From Gemmatimonadota bacterium (GTDB taxonomy: Bacteria; Latescibacterota; UBA2968; UBA8231): 64,000 nt of DNA. The position numbers and the translations under genes were made by a program. The stretch is from assembly GCA_009841115.1 (NCBI GenBank), contig VXML01000080.1, positions 146,606 through 210,605 on the forward strand. The letters are read 5' to 3'. Below, in pieces: positions 9,529 through 18,876 of this stretch. Within the stretch, counting starts at the first letter, position 1, and each line of letters begins with the position of its first letter. A model generated the notes under the pieces. That model was not told the origin of the DNA. It made no database searches and saw nothing but the letters and a program-made list of their open reading frames with translations.

Positions 9529-10134
9529 ATGGGCACGGATCGCATAACTAATCGCAACCCTATGACCACGACGCGCAAAAGTCCCATCGCCCATCTCGTC
9601 GCCGACGCACCAGCCCCAGTGCAAGCCGCTTTGCACCATCCGGTTGATATGGTCAAGCTTGGGGCCAAAGGTCCGCGCTTGGTCGAGTGGGCTGAGCAGC
9701 ACGCGCTCGCATTGCCGGAGCGGATATACGACGCGCGGCCCGTGGGAGTGGTTGGGGTCTTGGCGCGAGTGGGCGCGGGCGAACTGATCTTGGAGTGCCG
9801 GCCCGAAGACGAGTTGTGGACGCGGCTGAATGCGGCGTTGGAAGCTGCGGAGGCCGGGGTCTATCGGGTGGAGCAGCAGTCGGTGACCTTGGTGGTGCAA
9901 GGGGATGATGCCGAGGGAATTTTGGCGCAGGCTTGCGCGGTGGATTTGGCTCGTGAGCCAGTAGGGCGGATGGTGTACACGCAAGTGGCTGGGGTGGCTT
10001 GTGGGGTGCTGCCGTGCGGCGAGGATGGGCAGCGTGCGTACCGCTTGTGGGTCGATTACAGCTTGGCGGCCTATCTGTGGGAAGCGCTCGCCGCCATTGC
10101 CGAGGGTATTACTTGCGCCAAAACGCCGGACTGA
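9529..10134 (+). CDS. soxG: Sarcosine oxidase gamma subunit-like protein
   Basis: A protein of about 200 residues with the GcvT-like fold signature of SoxG: VEQQSVTLVVQGDDAEGILA, then ACAVDLAREPVGRMVYTQVA, then YRLWVDYSLAAYLWEAL. SoxG is the small subunit of heterotetrameric sarcosine oxidase, lying against the alpha subunit. A GTG in frame at 9523 overlaps the stop of the preceding gene. ATG at 9529 or the later ATG at 9562 (MTTTRKSPIAHLV) are better starts; the last fits the family length best. In typical sox operons this gene directly follows soxA, but here 6.7 kb of unrelated genes lie between. Its end overlaps the convergent trkH end by 26 bases. Confidence 0.75.
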   Translation: MGTDRITNRNPMTTTRKSPIAHLVADAPAPVQAALHHPVDMVKLGAKGPRLVEWAEQHALALPERIYDARPVGVVGVLARVGAGELILECRPEDELWTRLNAALEAAEAGVYRVEQQSVTLVVQGDDAEGILAQACAVDLAREPVGRMVYTQVAGVACGVLPCGEDGQRAYRLWVDYSLAAYLWEALAAIAEGITCAKTPD

Positions 10135-11557
10135 ACAGCACCAAGAGCGTAAAAACTTCCAGTCTCCCAATCAGCATAGCAAAGCAGAGGATCCACTTGG
10201 CGACCGAATTGATGTCGCCGTAGTGGTGGACGACTTCCCCGAGGCCCGGTCCTAAGTTGTTGATGCAGGCGGCTACTGCTGAAAAAGACGTAGTCAGATC
10301 CAAGTCGGTGGCGAGCACGGCGAGGAACATGACCGTGAACGTCAGCACGTACACCGAGAAAAATCCCCACACCGCTTCCATGACCCGATCGGGAACAGCC
10401 CGCAGCCCCACCTTGATGGGGAGGACGGCGTTGGGGTGGATCAGGCGCATAATCTCTCGGCTTCCCTGCTTTAAAATGAGCAATAGGCGCATCACTTTAA
10501 TGCCCCCTGCCGTTGAGCCGGCACAGCCACCGGTAAACGAGCCGAGGAACAACAAAAACGGTAGTACGCTGGGCCAGACCGAATGGTCGGCAATGCTGAA
10601 CCCAGTGGTGGTGACAATGGACACGGTGGCGAAGAGGCCGTAGCGCAGGGAGGCGACGGCGTCGTGCTCGTTGTGGGTAAAGAGTATCAGCCAGGCGATT
10701 AGGGCGGTGATTAGCAGAATGACTAAGTAGGTGCGGCATTCGGGGTCGATGCGATACGGATGCAGGGACCGCTGGCGAAAGGCGTAGAAGTGCAGCGTGA
10801 AGTTGATGCCCGATAGCACGATAAAAAAGACGGCGACTAGCTCGATGGCTTGGCTGTTAAAAAAGCCGATGCTGGTGTCGTGGGTTGAAAATCCGCCGAT
10901 GGCAACCGTTGAAAAGCTGTGGGCGATGGCGTCGAACGGTTCCATGCCGGCCAGCCAATAGGCCAAGGCACAGGCCACGGTCAAACTCAAGTAGATGTAC
11001 CAAAGGGCTTTGGCGGTTTGGGTAATTCTCGGCGTCAGCTTTGAGTCCTTAATAGGGCCGGTGATCTCGGCGCGAAAAAGCTGCATGCCGCCGATGCCGA
11101 GCATGGGCAACACGGCGATGGCGAGGACGATGATGCCCATGCCGCCCAACCATTGGAGCTGCTGGCGGTATAACAAGATGGAGCGGGGTAGGTCGTCTAG
11201 GCCTTGGATGACGGTGGCGCCGGTCGTGGTCAAGCCAGAGAGAGACTCGAATACGGCGTCGGTAAAGCTCAGTTCGGGCTGGTCGGACAGCATCAGCGGG
11301 AAGGAGCCGTAAAAGCCCAAGACGGCCCAGAACAAGACTGTTACCAAAAAGCCGTCCCTGATCCGCAACTCAGCGCGCTGCTTGCGCGTGGGCAGCCAAC
11401 ACGCGAGTCCGGTGACGAGCGTAATGGCAAAGGCCAACAGAAAGGCGGTTGCCGTGCCGTCGCGGTAGAGGAGGGATACGCCAGCGGGTACTAACATGCT
11501 GACGCTAAACAGCGTCAGCAGGACGCCTAGTACCCGAAATACAACTGCGGAGCGCAT
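10109..11557 (-). CDS. trkH: Potassium uptake protein TrkH
   Basis: The 482-residue polytopic protein is the ion-conducting subunit of the Trk potassium uptake system. It shows the repeated pore-loop pattern: [11 protein letters not shown] near residue 108, [11 protein letters not shown] near residue 220, a VTTTGFS loop, then [10 protein letters not shown] near the C-terminus. [16 protein letters not shown], a conserved TrkH stretch, is also present. The length is normal for the family. It lies 10 bases downstream of trkA on the same strand, so the two are probably co-transcribed as trkA-trkH. The 3' end overlaps convergent soxG by 26 bases. Confidence 0.96.
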   Translation of the reverse strand: MRSAVVFRVLGVLLTLFSVSMLVPAGVSLLYRDGTATAFLLAFAITLVTGLACWLPTRKQRAELRIRDGFLVTVLFWAVLGFYGSFPLMLSDQPELSFTDAVFESLSGLTTTGATVIQGLDDLPRSILLYRQQLQWLGGMGIIVLAIAVLPMLGIGGMQLFRAEITGPIKDSKLTPRITQTAKALWYIYLSLTVACALAYWLAGMEPFDAIAHSFSTVAIGGFSTHDTSIGFFNSQAIELVAVFFIVLSGINFTLHFYAFRQRSLHPYRIDPECRTYLVILLITALIAWLILFTHNEHDAVASLRYGLFATVSIVTTTGFSIADHSVWPSVLPFLLFLGSFTGGCAGSTAGGIKVMRLLLILKQGSREIMRLIHPNAVLPIKVGLRAVPDRVMEAVWGFFSVYVLTFTVMFLAVLATDLDLTTSFSAVAACINNLGPGLGEVVHHYGDINSVAKWILCFAMLIGRLEVFTLLVLFSPAFWRK

Positions 11558-11567
11558 GCGTTCCCGT

Positions 11568-12911
11568 TCAATCCCCGAAGATCTTTCTTACTTCCTCGTG
11601 GACGTAGTGCCGGGCGAAGACCACGGCTTTGTCTCCGGGGTGGATGAGCGTATCTCCACGGGGGATGACCACGCTATCGCCGTGGACGACAGCGCCGATG
11701 ATCGAGTCCCTCGGCAGGCGGATGGAGATCAGGGGCTTTTGGGTGATTTTGCTGCCGCCGTGGGCGATGTACTCGACCGCTTCCACATCGAGGCCGGGTA
11801 GGCCGGCGATGGAGGCGATGCGCTGGTGCCGCACGTAGCGCTGGACGGCATTGACGGTTAAGAGCTGTTTGCTCAACACCGAATCTAGGCCGATGGCCGG
11901 GGTGATGGGCATGTAATCGACGTTGTTGACCAAGGCGATGGCGCGCGGCACTTCAAGGTGTTTGGCGACTAGCGTCGAGATGATGTTGACCTCGTCGTTG
12001 CCGGTAACGGCGATAAAGGCGTCCATGTCGGCGAGTCCCTCGACCGCCAACAGGTCGTAGTCCGTGCCGTCGCCTTGGATGACTAGCACGTTGGCGAGTT
12101 GGTCGGCGATTTGTCGGGACCGGTCGGCGCGGCTTTCGATGAGCCTGACGTGCATCTGCGAAGAGAGCTCTTGGGCGACGAACTGGCCGATTAGGCCGCC
12201 GCCGAGGATCGCGATATCCTCGATGCGGTGGTCGGCTAGGCCGGTCAAGCTGACCACTGAGGGGATGAAGTCGGGATCGCTGATGACGAAGATCCGGTCC
12301 TCTGGCAGCAGCGTGGTGTTGCCTCTGGGGATCAAGGTCTGCTGCTTGCGCTGGATGGCGACGATGCGCATGGGGATGTCGGCAAGCTGACGACCTAATT
12401 CGCTCAAAGGAGCGTGGAGTAGGGAGGACTGGTGGTCGAGGCGCATACCGAGCAAGACGAGCTTGCCTTCGGCAAATTCGACTAGGTCGGTGGCACTGGA
12501 CTGGCGGATGAGGCGGACGATGGCGTCGGCGGTTTCCTTTTCGGGGTGGATGAACTGATCGACGCCGAGTTCACGGGGACTAAAGATAAAGTCGGGCGCG
12601 GCGAATTCGGGATTGCGGATGCGAGCGATGGCCGATTGGACGCCTAGTTTCTTGGCCATTCTACAGGCGAACAGGTTGACCTCGTCGTTGGTGGTCATGG
12701 CGGCGACGAGATCCACCTGCTCGATACCGAGCCCACGCAAGTCCTGCAAACTGGTGCCATTGCCCTCGGCGACGATGATGTCGAGTTGTTCGCTGACGCG
12801 CTTGACGCGGCTGGGATCGGTGTCAATCTGGGTAATATCGTGCCCGTCTTGACTCAGTTGCTTGCTCAACTGGAAGCCGATGGCTCCGGCACCTATGACC
12901 AAAATGTGCAT
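11568..12911 (-). CDS. trkA: Trk system potassium transporter regulatory subunit TrkA
   Basis: This 447-residue cytoplasmic protein gates TrkH. It has two tandem RCK units, each with a Rossmann-type nucleotide-binding fold and a TrkA_C domain. The first starts at residue 1 (MHILVIGAGAIGFQLSKQL). The second starts near residue 230 (IAILGGGLIGQFVAQEL). The acidic ends of the nucleotide-binding strands (ITQIDTDPSR and VRLIESRADR) are present in both halves. TrkA_C-like segments lie at about 140-215 and 365-445. The length is that of the classical double-RCK TrkA. It is the upstream member of the trkA-trkH pair. Confidence 0.96.
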   Translation of the reverse strand: MHILVIGAGAIGFQLSKQLSQDGHDITQIDTDPSRVKRVSEQLDIIVAEGNGTSLQDLRGLGIEQVDLVAAMTTNDEVNLFACRMAKKLGVQSAIARIRNPEFAAPDFIFSPRELGVDQFIHPEKETADAIVRLIRQSSATDLVEFAEGKLVLLGMRLDHQSSLLHAPLSELGRQLADIPMRIVAIQRKQQTLIPRGNTTLLPEDRIFVISDPDFIPSVVSLTGLADHRIEDIAILGGGLIGQFVAQELSSQMHVRLIESRADRSRQIADQLANVLVIQGDGTDYDLLAVEGLADMDAFIAVTGNDEVNIISTLVAKHLEVPRAIALVNNVDYMPITPAIGLDSVLSKQLLTVNAVQRYVRHQRIASIAGLPGLDVEAVEYIAHGGSKITQKPLISIRLPRDSIIGAVVHGDSVVIPRGDTLIHPGDKAVVFARHYVHEEVRKIFGD

Positions 12912-12935
12912 GGTTTTTCAGGCAAATTCCGCGTT

Positions 12936-12964
12936 GTAGGGGCGGTTTGCAAACCGCCCCCTAC
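12936..12964. terminator. GC-rich hairpin between rhaM and trkA
   Basis: Arms of 14 and 15 bases (GTAGGGGCGGTTTG and its complement with one bulged base) meet without a loop. They fill the gap between the 3' end of rhaM and the 5' end of trkA. The hairpin could end rhaM transcription, but there is no long T tract, so it is not a classical intrinsic terminator. Palindromes with this GGGGCGGTTT core occur as dispersed REP-like elements in many environmental genomes. No second copy was seen in this window. Confidence 0.6.
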
Positions 12965-13279
12965 CTAGTCGATGTGGAAGACCTCGCGCAGATCTTTGGC
13001 AATAGGGCTGTCGTCCGGGTTGGAGGCCATGATGTCCTTCATGTAGGTCCACCACCGGCGGCAGTCCGGCGTTTCGGCGATGCTATTCCAGCGCTCCTCG
13101 TCCTCAATTTCTACGTAGGCAAAAAGCTGGTGGGTGTCGGCGTCGAGGAAGATGGAGTAGTTGTGGACGCCGTGTTCTTTGAGGGTCTGCTCCAGTTCGG
13201 GCCAGATGGGGTTGTGGCGAGCTTCGTATTCGGCGTGTTGGTCGGGATTGACTTGCATGACAAAGGCTTTGCGGATCAT
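12965..13279 (-). CDS. rhaM: L-rhamnose mutarotase
   Basis: The 104-residue protein interconverts the alpha and beta anomers of L-rhamnose before isomerisation. It keeps nearly all family landmarks in order: [70 protein letters not shown] and a final EVFHID. Length and sequence closely resemble E. coli RhaM. A strong AAAGGAGG sits just before the ATG. No other rhamnose gene is nearby. It lies 83 bases downstream of the second DUF6785-type permease on the same strand, so joint transcription is possible and a sugar role for that permease is a fair hypothesis. Confidence 0.93.
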   Translation of the reverse strand: MIRKAFVMQVNPDQHAEYEARHNPIWPELEQTLKEHGVHNYSIFLDADTHQLFAYVEIEDEERWNSIAETPDCRRWWTYMKDIMASNPDDSPIAKDLREVFHID

Positions 13280-13362
13280 GGGGCCTCCTTTGGCTTAAAT
13301 CTGTGCCAAGTGTCTGGTATTTAGCTTGCTGAGTCAAATTACATGTATATTACGGGGCCAAA

Positions 13363-15246
13363 TCAGAAGTTGAAGATCATGTTGCCCTCGACGCCGTAGG
13401 CCCCGTCGATGAAGAGCCACAGGCAAGCCGTGGTGAAGTCGCCGAGGATCAGGCCCAAAAAGAACGGCATCAAGGTGCGATAGGCGCGCACCCCGCCGTA
13501 GCGCAGGATGGTCGCCTTGAGTAACCAGGCCAAAAAGATGGACAGCCAGCCATAGTAAACAATGGTAAAGGTGGAGGCGATGGGAAAACCCAAAGGATGT
13601 AGCGGCCACCACGCAAAGCGATGGCGCAAAAAAAGCAGGGCCGCCATGACGAAGCTCCCGCTGGCGGTGAAGGCGAGGCGCGGGGCAAACGACGGCTCGG
13701 GCGCGTTGTACACCGAGGCCATATAGGTAAAGGGCCAGCGCGGCGCGCCGCTAAAATACCAGCCGTGCAGGTTGATGCCGCCATAGGTATAGGCGAGGGT
13801 CATGGTAAACCAGATCGAGCCGAGCAGACCCACGGCGATGGCGGCAACCAAGGCCCAAGGCAGCCAGCGCGGCGCGGGCGAGTCGCCGGAGGTGAGCTTG
13901 AGGCTGTGCATGACCGCGTTCATCATGTTGGCCGCGGTCTCGCCCATCCACACCGTGCTCAGGCCCAAGCCGGTCATGTTGCCTAGGCCGAGAGTCTCGG
14001 GGCCAATGCCTCGGGTGATAAATGCCTGCGGGGCCATCGGCGTCTGGCAGCCGGGGATGCCGGCCTCGCAGACGATGCGCGACAGGCCGATAAAGACAAT
14101 GAGTGCCCCTACCACCAGCAGTACGGCGGCGTACAGGGAGAGGCCGGTGAGGGTCAGCCAAGCGACCATGAGCGCCACGCCGATTGCTAGGCCGCCAAAG
14201 GCCGTGCGCGGGGCCATGAGTTCGCCGGGGGCTGGCTCGCCTTTTAACGCTTGGCTCCACAGGCGGCGCAGATGAGCGCGGGCGGTCCACATAACGAAGA
14301 GGGCCAGCACCAAGAGGCCACCGGCCTGCTGATGGGAGACGGGGACCGAGCCGCCGCCCGAGGTCCAGATATCGCCCCCGCCAATGACGAGGCCGATGCG
14401 GGCGAAGACGACTTTTTCTAGGGTGTAGAACAAAAAGAAGAACCAGATGCTGAAGGAGACGCTGAGCGCCATCAGGTAGGCCAGGCCCAAGATCGGCAGG
14501 TTGATCCGCCAGGGCAGGCCGACGCTGCCTTGCAGCAGGGACAGGCTGCCGTTGAGGGCGATGGGCTGGAAGGCGTCGTGGTAGTAGTTGAGCGAGTTCC
14601 ACGAATGGATGAGGAGCGGCACGGCAAAGCCCAGCCACAGCAGGCGATTTTTAAACAAGCGGCCGAAAAGGGACGCGGAGTCCGCGTCTTCGAGCATGGT
14701 AAGCGGCAGGCGAGTGAGAGGGAAGACGAGCCGCTCATTGGCGACCCACTGGCCTCGGAGCAGCACGCCGAGGCAAAAGAGGACCCAGTAGAAGGTGAAG
14801 AGAAAGCAGAGCCAAGCGGCTAGCGGACGGCTCCAAGCAGCCCACGGTATGGCGCTGCCTTGGGGCAGCCCCTCGTAGAACAGGCGCACGGCCTCGGTAT
14901 CAGTGGGAGCCAGCCAAGGATGGATATATTCGACGAAAAGCTCCTGCCAGGCATTTTCCGGCGTGGCGTAATATGCAGCTCCGGTGATGACCGACAGGAA
15001 GCTGCCGGTGAAGCCGGTGGTGACTACCACCGAGCCGACCAGCATCATGGCGTACACAGCGATGAGTTCGGCGCGGGAAAAGGCCCACGCACGGCCCAGC
15101 ATCTTGAGCAGGGGCAGGGCTGCGGCTGTCAGCAGAAAGAGGAAGAGAACGGCGATGAGAGGGATGGCATTGCTAGTGATCTGCGATCCCTTGACTATGA
15201 GGATACCCCAAGGGCTTAGCACGCTGATCGCCCCCACGAGGAGCAA
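13363..15246 (-). CDS. DUF6785/DUF6784-type polytopic membrane protein, copy 2
   Basis: Family landmarks match copy 1: YYATPENAWQELF, YIHPWLAP, FYEGLPQGSAIPW, NERLVFPLTRLPLTM, WWPLHPLGF, then ILRYGGVRAYRTLMPFFLGL near the end. About a dozen hydrophobic segments are present. The start is uncertain. The frame stays open to 15513, but that would overlap the methyltransferase gene by some 200 bases. Between 15477 (GTG) and 15246 (TTG) there is no ATG, GTG or TTG. The TTG at 15246 begins just inside the first membrane segment; a non-canonical start near 15267-15310 is the alternative. It sits between a CFA-synthase-like gene and rhaM, all on one strand. Confidence 0.75.
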   Translation of the reverse strand: MLLVGAISVLSPWGILIVKGSQITSNAIPLIAVLFLFLLTAAALPLLKMLGRAWAFSRAELIAVYAMMLVGSVVVTTGFTGSFLSVITGAAYYATPENAWQELFVEYIHPWLAPTDTEAVRLFYEGLPQGSAIPWAAWSRPLAAWLCFLFTFYWVLFCLGVLLRGQWVANERLVFPLTRLPLTMLEDADSASLFGRLFKNRLLWLGFAVPLLIHSWNSLNYYHDAFQPIALNGSLSLLQGSVGLPWRINLPILGLAYLMALSVSFSIWFFFLFYTLEKVVFARIGLVIGGGDIWTSGGGSVPVSHQQAGGLLVLALFVMWTARAHLRRLWSQALKGEPAPGELMAPRTAFGGLAIGVALMVAWLTLTGLSLYAAVLLVVGALIVFIGLSRIVCEAGIPGCQTPMAPQAFITRGIGPETLGLGNMTGLGLSTVWMGETAANMMNAVMHSLKLTSGDSPAPRWLPWALVAAIAVGLLGSIWFTMTLAYTYGGINLHGWYFSGAPRWPFTYMASVYNAPEPSFAPRLAFTASGSFVMAALLFLRHRFAWWPLHPLGFPIASTFTIVYYGWLSIFLAWLLKATILRYGGVRAYRTLMPFFLGLILGDFTTACLWLFIDGAYGVEGNMIFNF

Positions 15247-15310
15247 ACCCGTGAGGACGGCGCGCAGAGAGAAAGCTGAAGGAGGGGTGGTGCGGGACGT
15301 GGGAAACCGC

Positions 15311-16564
15311 CTATTTGAGACTGCGGATGAAGTAGAGCAGGCGCTTGAAAAAACTTGGCCGGATGCCGGGGTTCTCGGTGCGTTGGGCCACCACGTGGTA
15401 GGCTTGGAGTTGGTGGTTGTGCATGGCGTGGGCCCCGCCCCACAAATACAGACGGAAGGCGCGGAAAACCGCTTCACCCCAGCGTTCAACCACGGTCTGG
15501 CGGTTGGCCTCAAAGCGAGAGGCCCAGTGCCTCAGCGTCAGGGCGTACTCGTGAGTTTCATCTACCACTTCCTCCACCTTGAAGCCGTGCATGAGGAACT
15601 CTTGCAGCAGGTCGGGTAGGCATAGGTACGTGTGAGTGCCGGGGTAGATATAGCGACGCACGAAATTGCTCACCTTGTACTTCTCGAGCGTGGCCGAAGC
15701 GTCTAGATAAATACGGCCCCCGGGCTTGAGGCATTTCCACACTTGCGCGGCAAAGTCGCGATAGTGCGGGATATGCTCGATGACGCCGAAGATGACGATG
15801 GCGTCGTACGGCTCGGGCGGGTCGTGCGCGAGGAAATCTTCAAGGAGGATTTGGCAGTTTGTCAGCCCTTGTTCGGCGATGAATTCTTGGTGCAGTCGGT
15901 GCGAGTCCTCGGCAATGGTCAGGGCCGTGCAGTGGATGCCGCGTGGGCCGGCATAGCGGGTAACTGCTCCCCAACCCGCACCGATGTCGAGCAGGCGGTC
16001 ACCCGCTTGCAGGTGCAGGGCTTGGGCCATGGTGGCAAATTTGTGCTCGGCGGCCTGTTCCAGCGTCTCGTCGTCGTCGTGGAAAAGGCAGTGTGAGTAG
16101 AGATGGTACTGGCGATCGACGAACGCCAAGTAGAAATCGTCGCCAAAGTTATAGTGATGCGCGATGGCAGCGCGATTGAGGCGGACGCGGTTGCTCCAGA
16201 GGAGTTGGAGATAGGCCCGCAGCAGAAAACCGGGGCTGACATTGCCCTTAGCGTACTGACGCAGATCTATGAAGGCGTGCACATCGCCCTCGATTTCGAT
16301 CTGGCCGTCGACGTAAGCGCGCCCGATGGCGTACTCGTCGAGTCTCTTGCTGAGCACTTCGTCGGAGTGGAAGACGACGCTAAAGGCCGGTTCGCCCGCC
16401 GGTCCCAAGCGCAAGGTTTCGCCTTGTGCGAAGGTAAACTGGCAAGGGATGGGGACATCGGCGAGAGCGGCGTGGAGTAGGCGGGCAGCCGCGCATTGGG
16501 GCTGGGGGGGCGGAGCTTGCTCTTGCGGAGCTTGCTCTTGCTGTAATTGGGGCTGTGCGGTCAT
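15311..16564 (-). CDS. Cyclopropane-fatty-acyl-phospholipid synthase family methyltransferase
   Basis: This 417-residue enzyme belongs to the AdoMet-dependent family that adds a methylene or methyl group to unsaturated acyl chains in membrane lipids. Family marks include the N-terminal lipid-binding part (YAIGRAYVDGQIEIEGD, YAKGN), HHYNFGDDFYLAFVDRQYHL, the AdoMet loop LLDIGAGWGAV near residue 200, and FGVIEHIPHY. Near the start a 15-base unit is duplicated, giving EQAPQEQAPP. A GTG at 16585 could extend the N-terminus by seven residues. It is divergent from the substrate-binding protein across 115 bases. The exact modification (cyclopropane, methyl-branched or hydroxylated) cannot be told from sequence. 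Confidence 0.85.
   Translation of the reverse strand: MTAQPQLQQEQAPQEQAPPPQPQCAAARLLHAALADVPIPCQFTFAQGETLRLGPAGEPAFSVVFHSDEVLSKRLDEYAIGRAYVDGQIEIEGDVHAFIDLRQYAKGNVSPGFLLRAYLQLLWSNRVRLNRAAIAHHYNFGDDFYLAFVDRQYHLYSHCLFHDDDETLEQAAEHKFATMAQALHLQAGDRLLDIGAGWGAVTRYAGPRGIHCTALTIAEDSHRLHQEFIAEQGLTNCQILLEDFLAHDPPEPYDAIVIFGVIEHIPHYRDFAAQVWKCLKPGGRIYLDASATLEKYKVSNFVRRYIYPGTHTYLCLPDLLQEFLMHGFKVEEVVDETHEYALTLRHWASRFEANRQTVVERWGEAVFRAFRLYLWGGAHAMHNHQLQAYHVVAQRTENPGIRPSFFKRLLYFIRSLK
16510..16539. repeat. 15-base tandem duplication inside the CFA-synthase-like gene
   Basis: The unit GCGGAGCTTGCTCTT occurs twice head to tail. It encodes a duplicated EQAPQ-type stretch in the disordered N-terminus, so it adds five residues without a frame change. 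Confidence 0.85.
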
Positions 16565-16679
16565 GGCGGTTTTTCTTGGCGGCACAATTAGTTGCGCAAG
16601 GGGGACGCGTTGTGTTGATGGGATACAGATTATTAAACTTCGTCCAACTCGTCAAGAAGATGGGAAAAGGAGCGAGGTC

Positions 16680-18683
16680 ATGCAGGTGATTGGATGGGGC
16701 AGGATGGTGTGGAGTATAGGCGCGATTGCGTGGTTGGGTTGTGTTCCGGTCGAAGCGGAGCGTCCGTCCGCAGCAGTCGATGTCCAGAGTGCGGTGCCAG
16801 CGGGAGACATTCCGCGCAGCGCGTGGCCAGCGGCCTGGTTCCGGCCGCCGGCCACGGCTTCAGCCGTGGGATTGCAGACCTTCCGCCAATCGTCCGCGCT
16901 CGATGAATTGGTGGCGGCCGGTGAATTGCCGCCGGTTGCCGAGCGCCTGCCCGACGATCCGGTGGTGGTCGAACCTTTCGGCGAAATTGGCCGCTACGGG
17001 GGTACGGCCCGGCTGTTCTTTGCTGGTGAAAGCCTGATCAACGTGCCCGAGGGCGTGCTGCGTCCGGGGCCGCAAATGCGATTGAATCTGCCGAATTTTG
17101 CGGCCAAGGCCGAATACCGCAACGGCGCGCGGACCTTGCGGATCACCTTGCGTTCCGGCCACAAGTGGTCCGACGGCCATCCCGTAACGGCTGACGACTA
17201 CGCGTTCTGGTTCAATCACGTGCTGATGAACGAGGAGCTCACGCCAGTGGTGGAGCCTCGGTTCAAGGGCGCGCGGATCGAAAAGCACGACGCGCATAGT
17301 TTTAGTTATCACTTTCCCCAGCCGATGCCGCTGTTTGTCAACCATCTCGCCCACAACAGTTCGCGCTTGGTGATGCCGGCGCACTTTATGCGCCGCTACC
17401 ACCCGGATTTCACCGATCCCGCGCAGTTGGAGCGCGAGGCCGAAGAGCTGGGTTTGCAGGACTGGCTCACCTATTTTGGGGCGGTCAACAGTACGACTGA
17501 TTTGATTCACTTTAACCGCCCGGTGCTGACGGCGTACGTACTGGTCAGCCGGACTTCGACGCGCGCCCTGCTGCGCCGCAATCCCTACTATTTCAAGGTG
17601 GATCCCGCAGGCAACCAACTGCCCTATATCGACTATCTGGAGGTACAGCGGGTCGATAGCCCTGAAATCATGGCGGCCAAAGCCTCGACCGGACAGATTG
17701 ACTTCGCTGGACGGCAGTTTATGACGGCCGACATTCCGCTGTTTAAGCGCTTTGAGCAGAACAATGGCTTTTCCACGTACGTCTGGCCGCGGCCGTACGG
17801 CTCGGACGTGGTGTTGCAGTTTAACTTGAATCATCCCGACGAGGGACTGCGGCGGATTTTCCAAGACGTGCGCTTCCGGCGGGCGATGTCTCTGGCCATC
17901 AATCGAGAGGAAATTAACGACATCGTTTACTTCGGCTATGGGGTGCCGCGCCAGTTGACGGTGGTGTCTGCGAGTCGCTACTTCGAGCCAGAATTTGCCA
18001 CGGCGTGGGCGGAGTTTGACCCGGCGCGGGCCAATGCCCTGTTCGACGAGATGGGGCTTGTTGATCGCGACGGGGATGGAAGACGCGAGCGGTTCGACGG
18101 CGAGCCTTTGCAAATCACTTTGGAGTACATGATCGGTGAGACGCCCAAGCAGGTTACTTTGGACTTGGTCGCGGCCCACTGGCGCGAGGTGGGGATAAGC
18201 GTCAATCTCAAACAGATCAGCGGCACGCTGCAGCGGATCCGCGCTAGGGCGGGCTTGATGGACATGACCATTTGGCACGCCGACCGCAATGCGGATATCC
18301 TCTTTCCCATTGAGCCTTATTGGTACGTGCCGACCAATGGTGGGTGGGAGCAGAGCCAGTGGTCTAAGTGGACGCGGTGGTACTTTTCCGACGGTGCGCT
18401 TGGGTGGGAGCCGCCGGCGCAGATCAAAGAGCTGATCGGTTGGTGGGAGATACTGCGCCGCACCACGGACGAGGACGAACGCATTGCGATGGGCAAGAAG
18501 ATTCTCCGCAGCCAAGCCGAGAATCTGTGGGCACTTGGCGTCATTGGCTTGGGGCCGCATCCGGTCGTGGTCAGCCACAAGCTGCGCAATGTGCCGCTCC
18601 AAGGCTATTGGGGTTGGGATTCGCGCTGGACGTGGCCGTATTACCCGGAGACTTGGTATTTGGAGGAGGGAGTTAAAAAATAG
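16680..18683 (+). CDS. ABC transporter substrate-binding protein, family 5 (peptide/opine type)
   Basis: The 667-residue exported protein resembles large family 5 solute-binding proteins. After a signal peptide (MVWSIGAIAWLGCVPVEAE, with a possible but atypical lipoprotein Cys) come the family stretches: RTLRITLRSGHKWSDGHPVT with DDYAFWF after it, the long ligand domain with LQFNLNHPDEGLRRIFQDVR, then FRRAMSLAINREEIN. The C-terminal part (GWEQSQWSKW, RSQAENLWALGVIG) fits a subgroup common in Latescibacterota-like and alphaproteobacterial genomes. The ATG at 16680 has AGGAGCGAGG upstream; the same frame is open further upstream but there it is antisense to the methyltransferase gene. No permease or ATPase gene is adjacent, so partners must lie elsewhere. 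Ligand unknown. Confidence 0.88.
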   Translation: MQVIGWGRMVWSIGAIAWLGCVPVEAERPSAAVDVQSAVPAGDIPRSAWPAAWFRPPATASAVGLQTFRQSSALDELVAAGELPPVAERLPDDPVVVEPFGEIGRYGGTARLFFAGESLINVPEGVLRPGPQMRLNLPNFAAKAEYRNGARTLRITLRSGHKWSDGHPVTADDYAFWFNHVLMNEELTPVVEPRFKGARIEKHDAHSFSYHFPQPMPLFVNHLAHNSSRLVMPAHFMRRYHPDFTDPAQLEREAEELGLQDWLTYFGAVNSTTDLIHFNRPVLTAYVLVSRTSTRALLRRNPYYFKVDPAGNQLPYIDYLEVQRVDSPEIMAAKASTGQIDFAGRQFMTADIPLFKRFEQNNGFSTYVWPRPYGSDVVLQFNLNHPDEGLRRIFQDVRFRRAMSLAINREEINDIVYFGYGVPRQLTVVSASRYFEPEFATAWAEFDPARANALFDEMGLVDRDGDGRRERFDGEPLQITLEYMIGETPKQVTLDLVAAHWREVGISVNLKQISGTLQRIRARAGLMDMTIWHADRNADILFPIEPYWYVPTNGGWEQSQWSKWTRWYFSDGALGWEPPAQIKELIGWWEILRRTTDEDERIAMGKKILRSQAENLWALGVIGLGPHPVVVSHKLRNVPLQGYWGWDSRWTWPYYPETWYLEEGVKK

Positions 18684-18708
18684 CCGTGAGCACTCGAACT
18701 AGAGGTAG

Positions 18709-18738
18709 TTGTCTTTTGCGGCACTCTTTTTATATATT
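18709..18738 (+). promoter_or_regulatory. Candidate sigma70-type promoter before the surface-protein cluster
   Basis: TTGTCT at 18709 and TATATT at 18733 are spaced by 18 bases in a short AT-rich stretch upstream of the 18877 gene. This is a consensus match only; the start point is not shown. Confidence 0.35.
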
Positions 18739-18750
18739 GTGCTGATATTT

Positions 18751-18770
18751 AGCAACGATTAGCAACTATT
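18751..18770. repeat. Two 10-base direct repeats downstream of the candidate promoter
   Basis: AGCAACGATT is followed at once by AGCAACTATT. The position, 13 bases after the candidate -10 box, would suit an operator or an mRNA leader element. Function is not known. Confidence 0.4.
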
Positions 18771-18876
18771 AAGAGCTGTTGAAAGGAGGTAAAGAGAGGC
18801 CGTTTTAGGCATTAGAAGCTCACTTTTCGTTTTTTAGCGAATGTTTAAACCACGAACCCATGAGGTGAATTGCATT

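Noticed and set aside
16326..16679. Upstream extension of the substrate-binding protein
   Set aside because: It runs antisense through the methyltransferase gene; the ATG at 16680 has a good ribosome site and a signal peptide.
16860..18602. Long minus-strand frame of 580 codons
   Set aside because: It is antisense to the well-supported substrate-binding protein gene, rich in Arg/His/Pro as expected of a GC-rich shadow frame, and has no recognisable domain.
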